From: Pseudoalteromonas marina
GTDB taxonomy: Bacteria > Pseudomonadota > Gammaproteobacteria > Enterobacterales > Alteromonadaceae
Length of the DNA stretch: 64,000 nt
Direction: 5' to 3'
Assembly: GCF_000238335.3 (NCBI RefSeq)
Contig: NZ_AHCB03000007.1
Coordinates: 248,001 to 312,000, forward strand
Of the stretch, positions 51,261 through 60,262 are shown in pieces. Under the pieces are notes generated by a model that did no database searches, was not told where the DNA came from, and was given only the letters and a program-made list of their open reading frames with translations. The position numbers and the translations under genes were made by a program. Position 1 is the stretch's first letter. Every line of letters begins with the position of its first letter.

Positions 51261-52310
51261 CTATGATTCAAAAAAATTCACTGTGTGGGGTTTTATTTTT
51301 ATTATAACCTGCTCATTGATTTCAAATGATTGGCCATATTGCGCTTCAACTTCAAGCGTTTGTTCGGCTATAACAACTTTATAAACATACGCAGAGCCAA
51401 TAAAGCGACGACTTAATATTGTAGCCCGTTTACTGAGTTTGTCACTTTGACACTCTTGCACAAGTTCAATTTGGTGAGGTCGCACATATAACTCACCACT
51501 ACATGGATAGCAGCTCGTTTGCATATCTGACTCAACGGTGCCAAAAGGTGTTTTATATTCAGTAGCCGTTAATGCTTCTGCGGATAAGTATATGCCTTGA
51601 CCTAGAAACTCTGCAACCACCTTTGACCTAGGAGCAGCAAAAAGCTGCTCTGGCGTGCCTTGTTGAGCAATATTACCGCGGTCCATAATGGCAAGCGTGT
51701 CAGAAAAAGCAAAAGCTTCTTCTTTTGAATGGGTAACAAATACCGCTGATACTTGTTGAGCCTTAATAATGCGGCGAATATCTGCAATTAATTCAAAACG
51801 AACTTGAGTATCTATATTTGAAAACGGCTCATCAAGAAGTAGTAAACTTGGTTTATAAGCCAATGCACGGGCAATTGCAACGCGTTGCTGCTGCCCACCA
51901 GAAAGCTGGTGAGGAAACCTATCTGCACAGCCTGACAAATGCACTAACTGAAGCATTTCATCCACACGCTGTTGTTTTTCGGATTGGCTCATTTTACCCA
52001 ACCCAAACGCAATGTTATTTGCTACGCTTAAATGAGGAAACAACGCGTAATCTTGAAACATCATACCTATATTTCGGTGCTCTGGTGCAATAAATGTTGA
52101 CTCATCACTTACCAGCTTGCCATCTATAAATACACTTCCATGCTTGGCCTCAACTAAGCCTGCAATGGCTTTTAATGTGGTGGTTTTACCGCAGCCACTG
52201 GCACCAAGCAAGCACACAATCTCATCTTTACCCACGGTTAAGTCTAAGTTTTCGATCACCTTTGTACCGTTATAGTGATAGCTGACACCTTGCAAAATTA
52301 AACTACTCAT
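51261..52310 (-). CDS. fbpC: ferric iron ABC transporter ATPase FbpC
   Basis: A 349-residue ATP-binding subunit. Walker A is GASGCGKTT, the signature is LSGGQQQRVAIARAL, Walker B is LLLDEPFSN with the His switch in VFVTHSKEEA. A C-terminal TOBE-like regulatory region follows. It energises iron uptake through FbpB. Its ATG abuts the fbpB stop. Confidence 0.92.
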   Translation of the reverse strand: MSSLILQGVSYHYNGTKVIENLDLTVGKDEIVCLLGASGCGKTTTLKAIAGLVEAKHGSVFIDGKLVSDESTFIAPEHRNIGMMFQDYALFPHLSVANNIAFGLGKMSQSEKQQRVDEMLQLVHLSGCADRFPHQLSGGQQQRVAIARALAYKPSLLLLDEPFSNIDTQVRFELIADIRRIIKAQQVSAVFVTHSKEEAFAFSDTLAIMDRGNIAQQGTPEQLFAAPRSKVVAEFLGQGIYLSAEALTATEYKTPFGTVESDMQTSCYPCSGELYVRPHQIELVQECQSDKLSKRATILSRRFIGSAYVYKVVIAEQTLEVEAQYGQSFEINEQVIIKIKPHTVNFFES

Positions 52311-53942
52311 TTAAGTGTGTTGCTCCATAGAACGATTAATAAAATACAAGGGGATAAATCCAACAATAACAATAGATAAAGCAGATATAGAAGCCAGCTC
52401 TAACTGCTCATCACTCACGTACTGAAAAACATGCGTTGCTAGACTTTCAAAGTTAAATGGTCTGAGTAATAACGCAGCAGGAAGTTCTTTCATGCATTCA
52501 ATAAAAACGAGTAAGGCAGCTGTCAGTAAGCCTCTTCTTAATAAAGGTAGGTGCACTAAACGCAATGTTTGGCCTTGGCTTTTACCCATAGACTGACTTG
52601 CCATATCAAGTGATGGACTAATACGCACAAAGCTCGACTCTATCGCTCCGTGAGCAATGGCATAAAACCGAACGACATAAGCAATCACAATAGTAAACAC
52701 ACTGCCTGTTAGTAACAAACCTATGTCTAAATTATAAGGCTCTAATACATTATTAATACTACTTTCTAACAGTGTTAGAGGTAATAAAACGGCAATTGCT
52801 AATACGGTGCCAGGCAGTGCATAGCCCGTACTCGCTAGTCGCCCAGGAACGAGAGGGTAAGACTGTGTTGCTATACGCTGATAAAAAACAACAAAAACAC
52901 CTAATGCAATTGTTATTACGCTCACAACGCCTGCCACTTTTAGGCTTTGCCACGCATAATTAAAAAACTCAGCACTCCATGCTTTTTCAAAGTAGGTAAT
53001 GGCGTAATTAAGTAATACTGCAATCGGAATCACAAAAGATACAAGTAAAACCGTGCCACAAAATGCCGTTGCTAACCAAGCCGACTTTCCCTTTAAAATA
53101 TAAAGTGCTTCACTATTTACGCCCGATTGGCGTTCAAATACAGCTTGATTACGACGACTAAAGCGCTCTGCCATAAGCGCTAAAAATAGAAGTAACAGCA
53201 TGACACCTGATATTTTTGCAGCAGCAGTCAAGGAGTAATAACCAAACCATGTATCGTATACCGCGGTTGTGAGCGTGCTAACAGCAAAATAACTTACTGT
53301 TGCAAAATCGGCCATTGTTTCCATACTAATAAGCGCAAGGGCGGCAACAATAGAACCACGAGATAATACAAGACTCACTTTAAAAAAACTTTTAGTTGGG
53401 GAAAGTCCCATTAATTGACTTGCCTGTACCAATTTAAAAGACTGCTCTCTCAAAGCCGTTTTAAAAATTAAAAATAAGTATGGGTAAAGCACCAAGGCAA
53501 TCATGACTATTGCGCCCGGCAGGGTACGTATATCAAAAAACCAATAGTCACTGGGAGATTGCCAGCCAAACCACTCCCTTAGAGTTATTTGCACGGGTCC
53601 TGCGTAATCAAGTAAATCAGTATACACGTAGGCAATAATGTAAGTAGGCATAGCAAGGGGCAGCATGAGCGCCCATTCAAAATGTTTTTTACCGGGAAAG
53701 TTACAATAAGCAGTTAGCCAACCAAGTGGCAACGCTATAACACTACTGAGTGCACACACACCTAATATAAGTAGTACAGTATTAGAAATGTAATCCCAAA
53801 GCACAGTGTCCCAAAGGTGAGTAAAAACCTCTGAGTTGCCTTGTAGCGATTCAAAAAGAAGGAAGAACAACGGGGCCGACAAAACTAAACCTGTCGACCA
53901 CGCGAATAGCTGCCATTTAGACAGCTTAAATTTATAAGTCAT
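52311..53942 (-). CDS. fbpB: ferric iron ABC transporter permease FbpB
   Basis: A 543-residue inner-membrane permease made of two fused halves, about 12 membrane segments. Each half carries an EAA-type loop contacting the ATPase (ASQLMGLSPTKSFFKVSL and ASQSMGKSQGQTLRLVHL). This duplicated layout is typical of FbpB/SfuB iron permeases. The start shares one base with the fbpA stop. Confidence 0.92.
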   Translation of the reverse strand: MTYKFKLSKWQLFAWSTGLVLSAPLFFLLFESLQGNSEVFTHLWDTVLWDYISNTVLLILGVCALSSVIALPLGWLTAYCNFPGKKHFEWALMLPLAMPTYIIAYVYTDLLDYAGPVQITLREWFGWQSPSDYWFFDIRTLPGAIVMIALVLYPYLFLIFKTALREQSFKLVQASQLMGLSPTKSFFKVSLVLSRGSIVAALALISMETMADFATVSYFAVSTLTTAVYDTWFGYYSLTAAAKISGVMLLLLFLALMAERFSRRNQAVFERQSGVNSEALYILKGKSAWLATAFCGTVLLVSFVIPIAVLLNYAITYFEKAWSAEFFNYAWQSLKVAGVVSVITIALGVFVVFYQRIATQSYPLVPGRLASTGYALPGTVLAIAVLLPLTLLESSINNVLEPYNLDIGLLLTGSVFTIVIAYVVRFYAIAHGAIESSFVRISPSLDMASQSMGKSQGQTLRLVHLPLLRRGLLTAALLVFIECMKELPAALLLRPFNFESLATHVFQYVSDEQLELASISALSIVIVGFIPLYFINRSMEQHT

Positions 53943-54946
53943 TAAAGATCGAACTTCACCTCATCAATTAACTTAAGCGCTAACGGACGATATTTACTGA
54001 TCTCATCAAGTGGCAAGCTATCTTCTTTAAAGCTGCCCCATGATGCAACCAAACTGGATAATTGCACACCAGGCTTAACTGGGTATTCCATATTAAGCGA
54101 TGCATACATGTTTTGCGCTTTATTGTCGGTCATATACTCTATGAGTTTCAAGGCATTTTCAGGGTTTTTAGCATATTTAGTGATAACAGCCCCCGAAACA
54201 TTAATATGTGAACCACGATTAATTTGATTAGGGAAATTAATGTGTACCGCCTCAGCCCATGCTTTTTGTTCTTCGTCTTGCAACATTTTACCCAAGTAGT
54301 AACTATTGCCTAACGCAAGATTACATAGCCCCTCTTTAACGGCTTTAACTTGAGCACGGTCATTGCCTTGTGGTTTACGTGCTAAATTAGCCTTGACGCC
54401 TTCAAGCCATGTTTTAGTTTGCGCTTCACCGTGATGAGCAATCATTGAAGCAACTAACCCTAGGTTATACGGATGTTTACCTGAACGAGTACAAATTTGC
54501 CCTTTATACTTTGGATCGGCTAGTTCTTCGTAAGTGAGCTTTGGTAATGCGCCCAAACGATCTTTCGACGAATATACATTTCGCACGCGTTTTGTTAGCG
54601 CAACCCATTGACCATCTCCATCTCGAAAAGCAGAAGGTACGTTAGCATTTACATTAGTGCTATTAATTGTTTGAGTTAAGTTTAAATCTTCCAATTGAAT
54701 GAGTGCACTAAAATTAGAAGTAAGAACTAAATCAGCTTTACTATGTTTACCTTCGCGTTTTACACGCTCGATTAAGCCTTTTTTAGCAAACACAACATTT
54801 GTTTTAATACCGGTTTGTTTTGTAAAATCGTCTAAAATAGGTTGTATTAAAAAAGGTTGGCGAAAAGAGTAAATATTAACAACATCATTTGCAAAGGCTG
54901 GCGCCGATACGATAAATCCTAAAGCGATAGCGAGTGTTTTCTTCAT
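53942..54946 (-). CDS. fbpA: periplasmic ferric iron-binding protein FbpA
   Basis: A 334-residue binding protein from ATG 54946, which has AGGTGG four bases upstream. The signal peptide is KKTLAIALGFIVSAPAFA, followed by VNIYSFRQPFLIQPILDDF, the FbpA/FutA-type N-terminus, and LALGNSYYLGKM with the two adjacent Tyr that hold ferric iron. The longer frame to 55006 would run through the Fur box and is rejected. First gene of fbpABC. Confidence 0.93.
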   Translation of the reverse strand: MKKTLAIALGFIVSAPAFANDVVNIYSFRQPFLIQPILDDFTKQTGIKTNVVFAKKGLIERVKREGKHSKADLVLTSNFSALIQLEDLNLTQTINSTNVNANVPSAFRDGDGQWVALTKRVRNVYSSKDRLGALPKLTYEELADPKYKGQICTRSGKHPYNLGLVASMIAHHGEAQTKTWLEGVKANLARKPQGNDRAQVKAVKEGLCNLALGNSYYLGKMLQDEEQKAWAEAVHINFPNQINRGSHINVSGAVITKYAKNPENALKLIEYMTDNKAQNMYASLNMEYPVKPGVQLSSLVASWGSFKEDSLPLDEISKYRPLALKLIDEVKFDL

Positions 54947-54959
54947 TATTCCACCTAAA

Positions 54960-54974
54960 TAGTAATTATTATCA
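54960..54974 (-). promoter_or_regulatory. Fur box upstream of fbpA
   Basis: On the minus strand TGATAATAATTACTA matches the 7-1-7 Fur consensus TGATAATnATTATCA at 12 of the 14 defined positions. It lies 14 bases before the fbpA start, so iron repression of the whole operon is expected. Confidence 0.8.
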
Positions 54975-55055
54975 ATAATTCTACCGTGAACAGTTAAAAA
55001 GTGCACACCCTAAATACCCATAAATACTAAAAAAGCGTCCAAAACAGAAATACCC

Positions 55056-55073
55056 TGTAAGAGATATCTCACG
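55056..55073 (+). promoter_or_regulatory. GacA/UvrY-type upstream activating site
   Basis: TGTAAG-AGATAT-CTCACG is an 18-bp imperfect palindrome that matches the GacA consensus TGTAAG-N6-CTTACA at 10 of 12 positions. Its centre is about 168 bp before the predicted csrB start, the usual distance for rsmZ/csrB genes. Confidence 0.75.
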
Positions 55074-55219
55074 GAAGTGGCAGCTTATAAGTAAAACACC
55101 GATTAAAAACCTACCAAAAAAAACATAAACCATTGATATTAAATAACTATATAATATTTAACAATAATAATACATAAACTATTTAGCGTTTTTGTCCTAC
55201 TTTAGTTGGACCATCCACC

Positions 55220-55225
55220 TATAAT
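55220..55225 (+). promoter_or_regulatory. candidate -10 of the Csr-type RNA gene
   Basis: A perfect TATAAT; TACTTT 16 bp upstream (55198-55203) is a weak -35, as expected of a promoter that needs an activator. Transcription would start near 55232. Confidence 0.6.
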
Positions 55226-55231
55226 TAACAC

Positions 55232-55707
55232 ATCAACTAAGCAATGACGCTTAACGAGTAAAAGGACAGGGATTAATTACTCGCAAACCAGTGACTGGTT
55301 ATTAAGGATAACACGGAGTTAGGACAGGCTCAGGATGAGCATCGCAACGGAGTGTTAATAAACGGACAGCATCAGGAAGATGCATAAAGGAGTGCAACAT
55401 TGGAGTGTTGCTTAACAGGAAGTTGAAGGAATATAAAGGACAGGTCTTAACAGGCAACACAATGGACTGATAACAACACGGAAGCACTAGGACGTGCAAA
55501 TGAAGGATTTGGTAATAGGTTTTACCGCAACAGGACGTTTAGGAATAAAGGAGATAAGCCCGGATTGGCTTATATTGCATAGAACTAAAAAGTAATATAG
55601 CAATAAACATGGAACAGTAAAAATTGGAGTTGATTAAGTTCAATTGCAGGATGCAGAAAATTAGAAGATTCCGCAAGCGCGCCTAGAGATAGAGCGCGCT
55701 TTTCTTT
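55232..55707 (+). ncRNA. csrB: CsrB/RsmZ-type regulatory RNA
   Basis: A region of about 475 nt without credible reading frame. Between 55261 and 55660 I count 25 GGA trinucleotides, mostly as AGGA or ACGGA. Many are in hairpin loops: GCTC-AGGAT-GAGC (55328-55340), GCATC-AGGAA-GATGC (55369-55383), GCAACA-TTGGAG-TGTTGC (55394-55411), GCAC-TAGGAC-GTGC (55484-55497), ATAAGCC-CGGATT-GGCTTAT (55554-55573). This is the binding pattern of RNAs that titrate CsrA/RsmA. A G+C-rich terminator ends it and a GacA-type box lies upstream. The ends are estimates. It lies between divergent fbpA and convergent tapT. It is probably under BarA-UvrY control. Confidence 0.88.
55677..55707 (+). terminator. terminator of the Csr-type RNA
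   Basis: GCGCGC (55677-55682) pairs with GCGCGC (55694-55699) across an 11-base loop, followed by TTTTCTTT. Confidence 0.88.
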
Positions 55708-55738
55708 GCCCTAAATTTAATACTCAATACAATCGGTA

Positions 55739-56431
55739 TTAGAGAGACTCTGGTCTACCTTTATTTCGTTTTCCCATAAGATACGCATCTCTAAACTTTA
55801 TAAAGTGATCCTCAAGCTTTTTAGCTGCATCCATTTCACCCGCGAGTGCTAGCACTAAAATACCCACTTCAGCTGTGCCTAATTGATGCGCATGAGGCGC
55901 AACTCGTAAGCGATAATCTGATAACTTATCAGCTGTAATAGACAATACGGGCAAGTTATCTAAATATGGGCTTTTACGAATCATTTTTTTCGCTTCACGC
56001 CATGTACCATCTAAAAATATGAATAGCGGCTTTTTATTAGGCTCAATATTCACTTGCGTAATAGCTCGCCCCTCTTCTACATCCTCAGCAGGAAAAATAA
56101 CCATTGGCTGATATTGCTCATCATTAATAAGCGCTATTAGCGCATCATCTGGATTAGTTCTATCCCATTTAAAAGCATGGTTATCGGGTATAATTTCGGC
56201 AATTAAACGCCCCGTATTTGAAGGTTTAAAACTTTCGTTATGGTACATCAATAAACACACTGCAGCATCGCACTGCGCTTTCTCTACGCCTTCACAAATA
56301 CAGTAGTGCTTTGCAATTAAGCATTGCTCACAACGTGCTAACTTAGCGCCACGGGCATTAAATTCGCGACGAGATTCACTAATTTGCTGAGCGCGTAATA
56401 CCAGTACTGAATTATGGGAAGAGTGAGTCAC
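55739..56431 (-). CDS. tapT: DTW-domain tRNA-uridine aminocarboxypropyltransferase
   Basis: A 230-residue protein (E. coli TapT/YfiP has a similar length) that would transfer the aminocarboxypropyl group of SAM to U47 of tRNAs, forming acp3U. The DTW-family site is FLDGTWREAKKMIRKS. A cysteine cluster near the N-terminus (CEQCLIAKHYCICEG) probably binds zinc. The upstream region carries a heptanucleotide minisatellite that begins about 60 bases before its start. Confidence 0.88.
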   Translation of the reverse strand: MTHSSHNSVLVLRAQQISESRREFNARGAKLARCEQCLIAKHYCICEGVEKAQCDAAVCLLMYHNESFKPSNTGRLIAEIIPDNHAFKWDRTNPDDALIALINDEQYQPMVIFPAEDVEEGRAITQVNIEPNKKPLFIFLDGTWREAKKMIRKSPYLDNLPVLSITADKLSDYRLRVAPHAHQLGTAEVGILVLALAGEMDAAKKLEDHFIKFRDAYLMGKRNKGRPESL

Positions 56432-56491
56432 TGTGATTAATTACCTTAAATTTGATCGGCGCATATTGTAGCTAAAAACGTGATGAATAGA

Positions 56492-56624
56492 TATCAGCTA
56501 TCAGCTATCAGCTATCAGCTATCAGCTATCAGCTATCAGCTATCAGCTATCAGCTATCAGCTATCAGCTATCAGCTATCAGCTATCAGCTTCAGCTATCA
56601 GCTATCAGCTATCAGCTATCAGCT
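56492..56624. repeat. TATCAGC heptanucleotide tandem repeat
   Basis: Fourteen perfect TATCAGC units (56492-56589), one six-base unit lacking an A (TTCAGC, 56590-56595), then four more perfect units and a final T. Total 133 bp with about 19 copies. It does not lie in a gene, and the seven-base unit shows near-perfect homogeneity, which suggests recent slippage. Confidence 0.97.
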
Positions 56625-56686
56625 CAAAATAAAATGGCATTTTATTAAAGCAAGTTTTGTTTATGTTTGGATTAACAGCTATAAAA

Positions 56687-56716
56687 CAAAAAACCCAAGC
56701 CGAAGCTTGGGTTTTA
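56687..56716 (-). terminator. lpdA terminator
   Basis: AAAACCCAAGC pairs with GCTTGGGTTTT around CGA; on the minus strand it lies 26 bases after the lpdA stop. Confidence 0.88.
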
Positions 56717-56741
56717 AAAAAGCGTTGCTAGTTAAAAGAAC

Positions 56742-58169
56742 TTACTTCTTCTTTTTAACTGCTTTTTTGTTTGGTAAATCAGTGATTGAACCTTCAAAAA
56801 TTTCAGCTGCAAGGCCAATTGATTCGTTCAATGTTGGGTGAGCATGAATAGTAAGTGCTAAGTCTTCACCATCTGCACCCATTTCAATACCTAAACCGAT
56901 TTCGCCAAGCATTTCGCCCGCGTTAATACCAATCATAGCACCACCAATTATACGGCCGCTTTCTTTATCAAAGATAAGCTTAGTAGAACCCTCAGTACGA
57001 GAAGATGCAATTGCACGACCTGAAGCAGCCCACGGGAATACCGCAGTTTCAATGCTTAAACCTTGCTCTTTAGCTTCTTTCTCAGTAACACCTACCCATG
57101 CAATTTCTGGGTCAGTGTAGGCAATTGAAGGAATACATTTAGGGTCGAAGAAATGCTTCTGACCAGAGATAACTTCTGCAGCAACATGACCTTCATGAAC
57201 CGCTTTATGCGCAAGCATAGGCTGGCCAACTAAGTCACCAATTGCAAAAATATTGCTTACATTAGTACGTAACTGTTTATCAACGTTAATAAAACCACGC
57301 TCATCTACATTTACGCCTGCTTTTTCAGCATCAAGTAAATTACCGTTAGGCGTACGACCTACTGCAACAAGTACTTTGTCGTAACGTACTGGCTCAGCTG
57401 GTGCATTTTTACCTTCAAATGTAACGTATAAGCCATCGTCTTTCGCTTCAACAGCAACAACTTTAGTTGAAAGCATAACGTTAAACTTATCGCTTACGTA
57501 TTTTTGGTAAATTTTGATAATATCTTTATCAGCTGCAGGAACTAATTGATCAGCAAATTCTACTACATCAATGGCAGAACCTAATGCGCGGTAAACAGTT
57601 CCCATTTCAAGACCGATGATACCACCGCCTAAAACAAGTAGTTTTTCAGGAATATCTTTAAGCTCTAATGCGCCAGTTGAGTCAATTACACGGTCATCTT
57701 CTGGGATGAAAGGTAAATTAACTGGTTTTGAACCTGCGGCAATAATAGCATTGTCGAATGTGATAGTAGTTATACCGTCAGCACCTTCAACAGCTAAAGT
57801 GTTGCTACCAGTAAATTTACCATAGCCTGGTACAACTTTAACTTTACGCATTTTAGCCATGCCGTCTAAGCCGCCCGTAAGCTGACCAACAACAGACTCT
57901 TTCCAAGAACGGATTTTGTCTAAGTCAATTTGCGGTGCACCAAAAGTAACACCATGAGATGACATTTCTGCAGCGTCATCAATTACTTTAGCTACGTGTA
58001 AAAGTGCTTTTGAAGGAATACAACCAACATTAAGACATACGCCGCCTAATGTTTCACGCGATTCTACTAATGTAACTTCTAAGCCCAAGTCAGCAGCACG
58101 GAAAGCCGCAGAGTAACCACCAGGACCACCGCCTAGTACAACAACTTGAGTTTTTAATTCGTTGCTCAT
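56742..58169 (-). CDS. lpdA: dihydrolipoyl dehydrogenase (E3)
   Basis: A 475-residue flavoprotein that re-oxidises dihydrolipoamide in the pyruvate and 2-oxoglutarate dehydrogenase complexes. The redox disulfide is in GGVCLNVGCIPSKALLH, the FAD motif is VLGGGPGGYSAAFRA, the NAD motif is LVLGGGIIGLEMG and the catalytic His-Glu pair is in HAHPTLNE. A Lys-rich tail closes it. A hairpin and 175 bp separate it from aceF, so it may also have its own promoter, as in E. coli. Confidence 0.97.
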   Translation of the reverse strand: MSNELKTQVVVLGGGPGGYSAAFRAADLGLEVTLVESRETLGGVCLNVGCIPSKALLHVAKVIDDAAEMSSHGVTFGAPQIDLDKIRSWKESVVGQLTGGLDGMAKMRKVKVVPGYGKFTGSNTLAVEGADGITTITFDNAIIAAGSKPVNLPFIPEDDRVIDSTGALELKDIPEKLLVLGGGIIGLEMGTVYRALGSAIDVVEFADQLVPAADKDIIKIYQKYVSDKFNVMLSTKVVAVEAKDDGLYVTFEGKNAPAEPVRYDKVLVAVGRTPNGNLLDAEKAGVNVDERGFINVDKQLRTNVSNIFAIGDLVGQPMLAHKAVHEGHVAAEVISGQKHFFDPKCIPSIAYTDPEIAWVGVTEKEAKEQGLSIETAVFPWAASGRAIASSRTEGSTKLIFDKESGRIIGGAMIGINAGEMLGEIGLGIEMGADGEDLALTIHAHPTLNESIGLAAEIFEGSITDLPNKKAVKKKK

Positions 58170-58289
58170 GCTATTACCTTAATTGTTTGAACGGGACACT
58201 GCCCTAAAATTTAACTGCCATGTTTCTGCATGGGCAGAAAATCAGAGCAATTCACAAATAGTGCAAAGATTGTATCATTGCATATAGTA

Positions 58290-58323
58290 AAAATCCCAGC
58301 TAAAAACAACTGGCTGGGATTTG
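58290..58323 (-). terminator. hairpin between aceF and lpdA
   Basis: AAATCCCAGC and GCTGGGATTT pair over a 12-base loop, just downstream of the aceF stop. The following T tract is weak, so it probably reduces rather than ends transcription into lpdA. Confidence 0.65.
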
Positions 58324-58344
58324 ATTTTGTTCATATTGTAGCGA

Positions 58345-60252
58345 TTACATCACTAATTGACGTATGTCGCTCATGTAGCTAGCAAGCGTTGCGGTAAAGC
58401 GTGCAGCTAGTGCACCGTCAATCACGCGGTGATCGTATGACATAGACAACGGAACCATTAATTTAGGCTCAAAGTCTTTACCGTTCCACTTAGGTTTCAT
58501 TTCAGATTTAGATACACCTAAAATAGCAACCTCTGGTGCGTTAACAATTGGCGTAAATGCCGTACCACCAATACCGCCTAAACTTGAAATAGTAAAACAA
58601 CCGCCTTGCATATCTGATGCAGTTAGCTTGCCTTCACGCGCTTTTTTAGATACTTCCATAAGCTCACGAGATAGCTCAATAATGCCTTTTTTGTCCACAT
58701 CTTTAAACACTGGAACAACTAAGCCATTAGGCGTATCTACCGCAACACCAATATTGATGTACTTTTTAAGAATCAAGCTTTCGCCATCTTCAGACAGCGA
58801 CGAGTTAAACGTTGGGAACTCAGCAAGTACTTTAGCCGCAGCTTTCATCACAAACACTAGAGGTGTGATTTTAACGCCAAGCTTTTTCTTCTCGCTTAAT
58901 ACGTTTTGTTCTTTACGGAATACTTCAAGGCTTGTGATATCTGCTTCGTCAAACTGTGTAACATGCGGGATTTGTACCCAGTTACGGTGTAAGTTTTTAC
59001 CCGATAGCTTTTGAATGCGAGACAGTTTTTTCTCTTCAATTTCACCAAATTTAGCAAAATCTACTTTTGGCCAAGGAATTAAGCCAAGCTCACTGCCACC
59101 AGCATTACCTGCTGATGCTGAAACTTGACCAGACTCAACTTGCTTTACTAAGCTTTTAACATAGTTTTGCACGTCTTCTTTAACCACACGGTTTTTACGA
59201 CCCGTGCCTTTTACGTTCGCTAAGTTAATACCAAACTCACGTGCTAAACGACGAACAACTGGCGATGCATGAGCATACGCGCTATTGTTTTCAAAACTTT
59301 CAGAGCTTGCTTTAGCAGATGATGCTGGTTTTGACTCTGCCTGAGCTGCCGGCTTAGATTCTGCTTTAGGCGCTGGTGCTGATTTTTCTGCAGGTGCTGC
59401 AGCTGGTGCACTACCCGCCACTTCAAATACAAAAATCAATGAGCCAGTTTTAACTTTATCGCCCGCTGCTACTTTGATTTCTTTAACTGTACCTGCAAAT
59501 GGCGCTGGTACTTCCATAGCCGCTTTGTCGCCTTCAACGTTCAAGATAGATTGCTCTTCTTCAACGGTATCACCAACAGCAACCATGATTTCAGTTACTT
59601 CAACTTCATCATCGCCAATATCAGGGACGTTTACTTCTTTAGTGCTTGGCTCAGCGCTTTGAGCAGTCTCTGCTGGCGCAGATTCTTGCTTAGGCGCATC
59701 TGATGCGGGTACGCTCGAACCTGCAACCTCAAAAACAAATACTAATGAACCTGTTTTTACTGTATCGCCAGTAGCTACTTTTATTTCTTTTACTGTACCA
59801 GCAAACGGTGCAGGTACTTCCATAGCCGCTTTGTCGCCTTCAACGTTTAAGATAGATTGCTCTTCTTCAACTGTATCGCCAACAGCAACCATGATTTCTG
59901 TTACTTCAACTTCGTCATCACCAATGTCTGGTACGGTTACTTCTTTAGTTGAAGAACCTGAAGCGCGAGCTGGTGCTGCCGATTCAGCAGGTGCTTCAGG
60001 TGCTGAATCAGCACCTGCGCTTTCGCCTTCAAATATAAATACTAAAGAACCCGTTGTTACTGTATCGCCAACATTTACTTTAATTTCTTTTACGGTACCC
60101 GCTTGCGCAGCAGGTACTTCCATTGAGGCTTTGTCGCCTTCAACTGTCAGTAAGGATTGGTCAACATCTACTTTGTCACCAACGCTTACTAAGATTTCGG
60201 TTACTTCTACGTCATCGCCACCGATATCTGGAACATTAATTTCAATACTCAT
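58345..60252 (-). CDS. aceF: pyruvate dehydrogenase dihydrolipoyl acetyltransferase (E2)
   Basis: A 635-residue core subunit. Three lipoyl domains (about 1-75, 105-180, 205-280), each with the modified Lys in GDKASMEVP or GDKAAMEVP, are linked by Ala/Pro-rich hinges. A peripheral-subunit-binding domain ([16 protein letters not shown]) and the catalytic acetyltransferase domain with [12 protein letters not shown] follow. Lipoyl domains 2 and 3 are almost identical in sequence, a sign of recent duplication or gene conversion. It follows aceE by ten bases. Confidence 0.97.
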   Translation of the reverse strand: MSIEINVPDIGGDDVEVTEILVSVGDKVDVDQSLLTVEGDKASMEVPAAQAGTVKEIKVNVGDTVTTGSLVFIFEGESAGADSAPEAPAESAAPARASGSSTKEVTVPDIGDDEVEVTEIMVAVGDTVEEEQSILNVEGDKAAMEVPAPFAGTVKEIKVATGDTVKTGSLVFVFEVAGSSVPASDAPKQESAPAETAQSAEPSTKEVNVPDIGDDEVEVTEIMVAVGDTVEEEQSILNVEGDKAAMEVPAPFAGTVKEIKVAAGDKVKTGSLIFVFEVAGSAPAAAPAEKSAPAPKAESKPAAQAESKPASSAKASSESFENNSAYAHASPVVRRLAREFGINLANVKGTGRKNRVVKEDVQNYVKSLVKQVESGQVSASAGNAGGSELGLIPWPKVDFAKFGEIEEKKLSRIQKLSGKNLHRNWVQIPHVTQFDEADITSLEVFRKEQNVLSEKKKLGVKITPLVFVMKAAAKVLAEFPTFNSSLSEDGESLILKKYINIGVAVDTPNGLVVPVFKDVDKKGIIELSRELMEVSKKAREGKLTASDMQGGCFTISSLGGIGGTAFTPIVNAPEVAILGVSKSEMKPKWNGKDFEPKLMVPLSMSYDHRVIDGALAARFTATLASYMSDIRQLVM

Positions 60253-60262
60253 TGCAAACCTC

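Larger units (their letters stand above)
56432..56741. other. intergenic region tapT-lpdA
   Basis: 310 bp holding the promoter region of tapT, a TATCAGC minisatellite (56492-56624) and the lpdA terminator (56687-56716). Nothing else is recognised. Confidence 0.7.

Noticed and set aside
54947-55006. Longer N-terminus for FbpA
   Set aside because: It would read through the Fur box and put the signal peptide 20 residues inside; the ATG at 54946 has a good ribosome-binding site.
55302-55499. A 65-residue reading frame on the minus strand inside the Csr-type RNA gene
   Set aside because: Composition is dictated by the repeated GGA motifs, there is no ribosome-binding site, and the region is explained better by the RNA.
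56492-56624. Possible CRISPR array
   Set aside because: The units are seven bases with no spacers between them, and no cas genes are near; it is a minisatellite.
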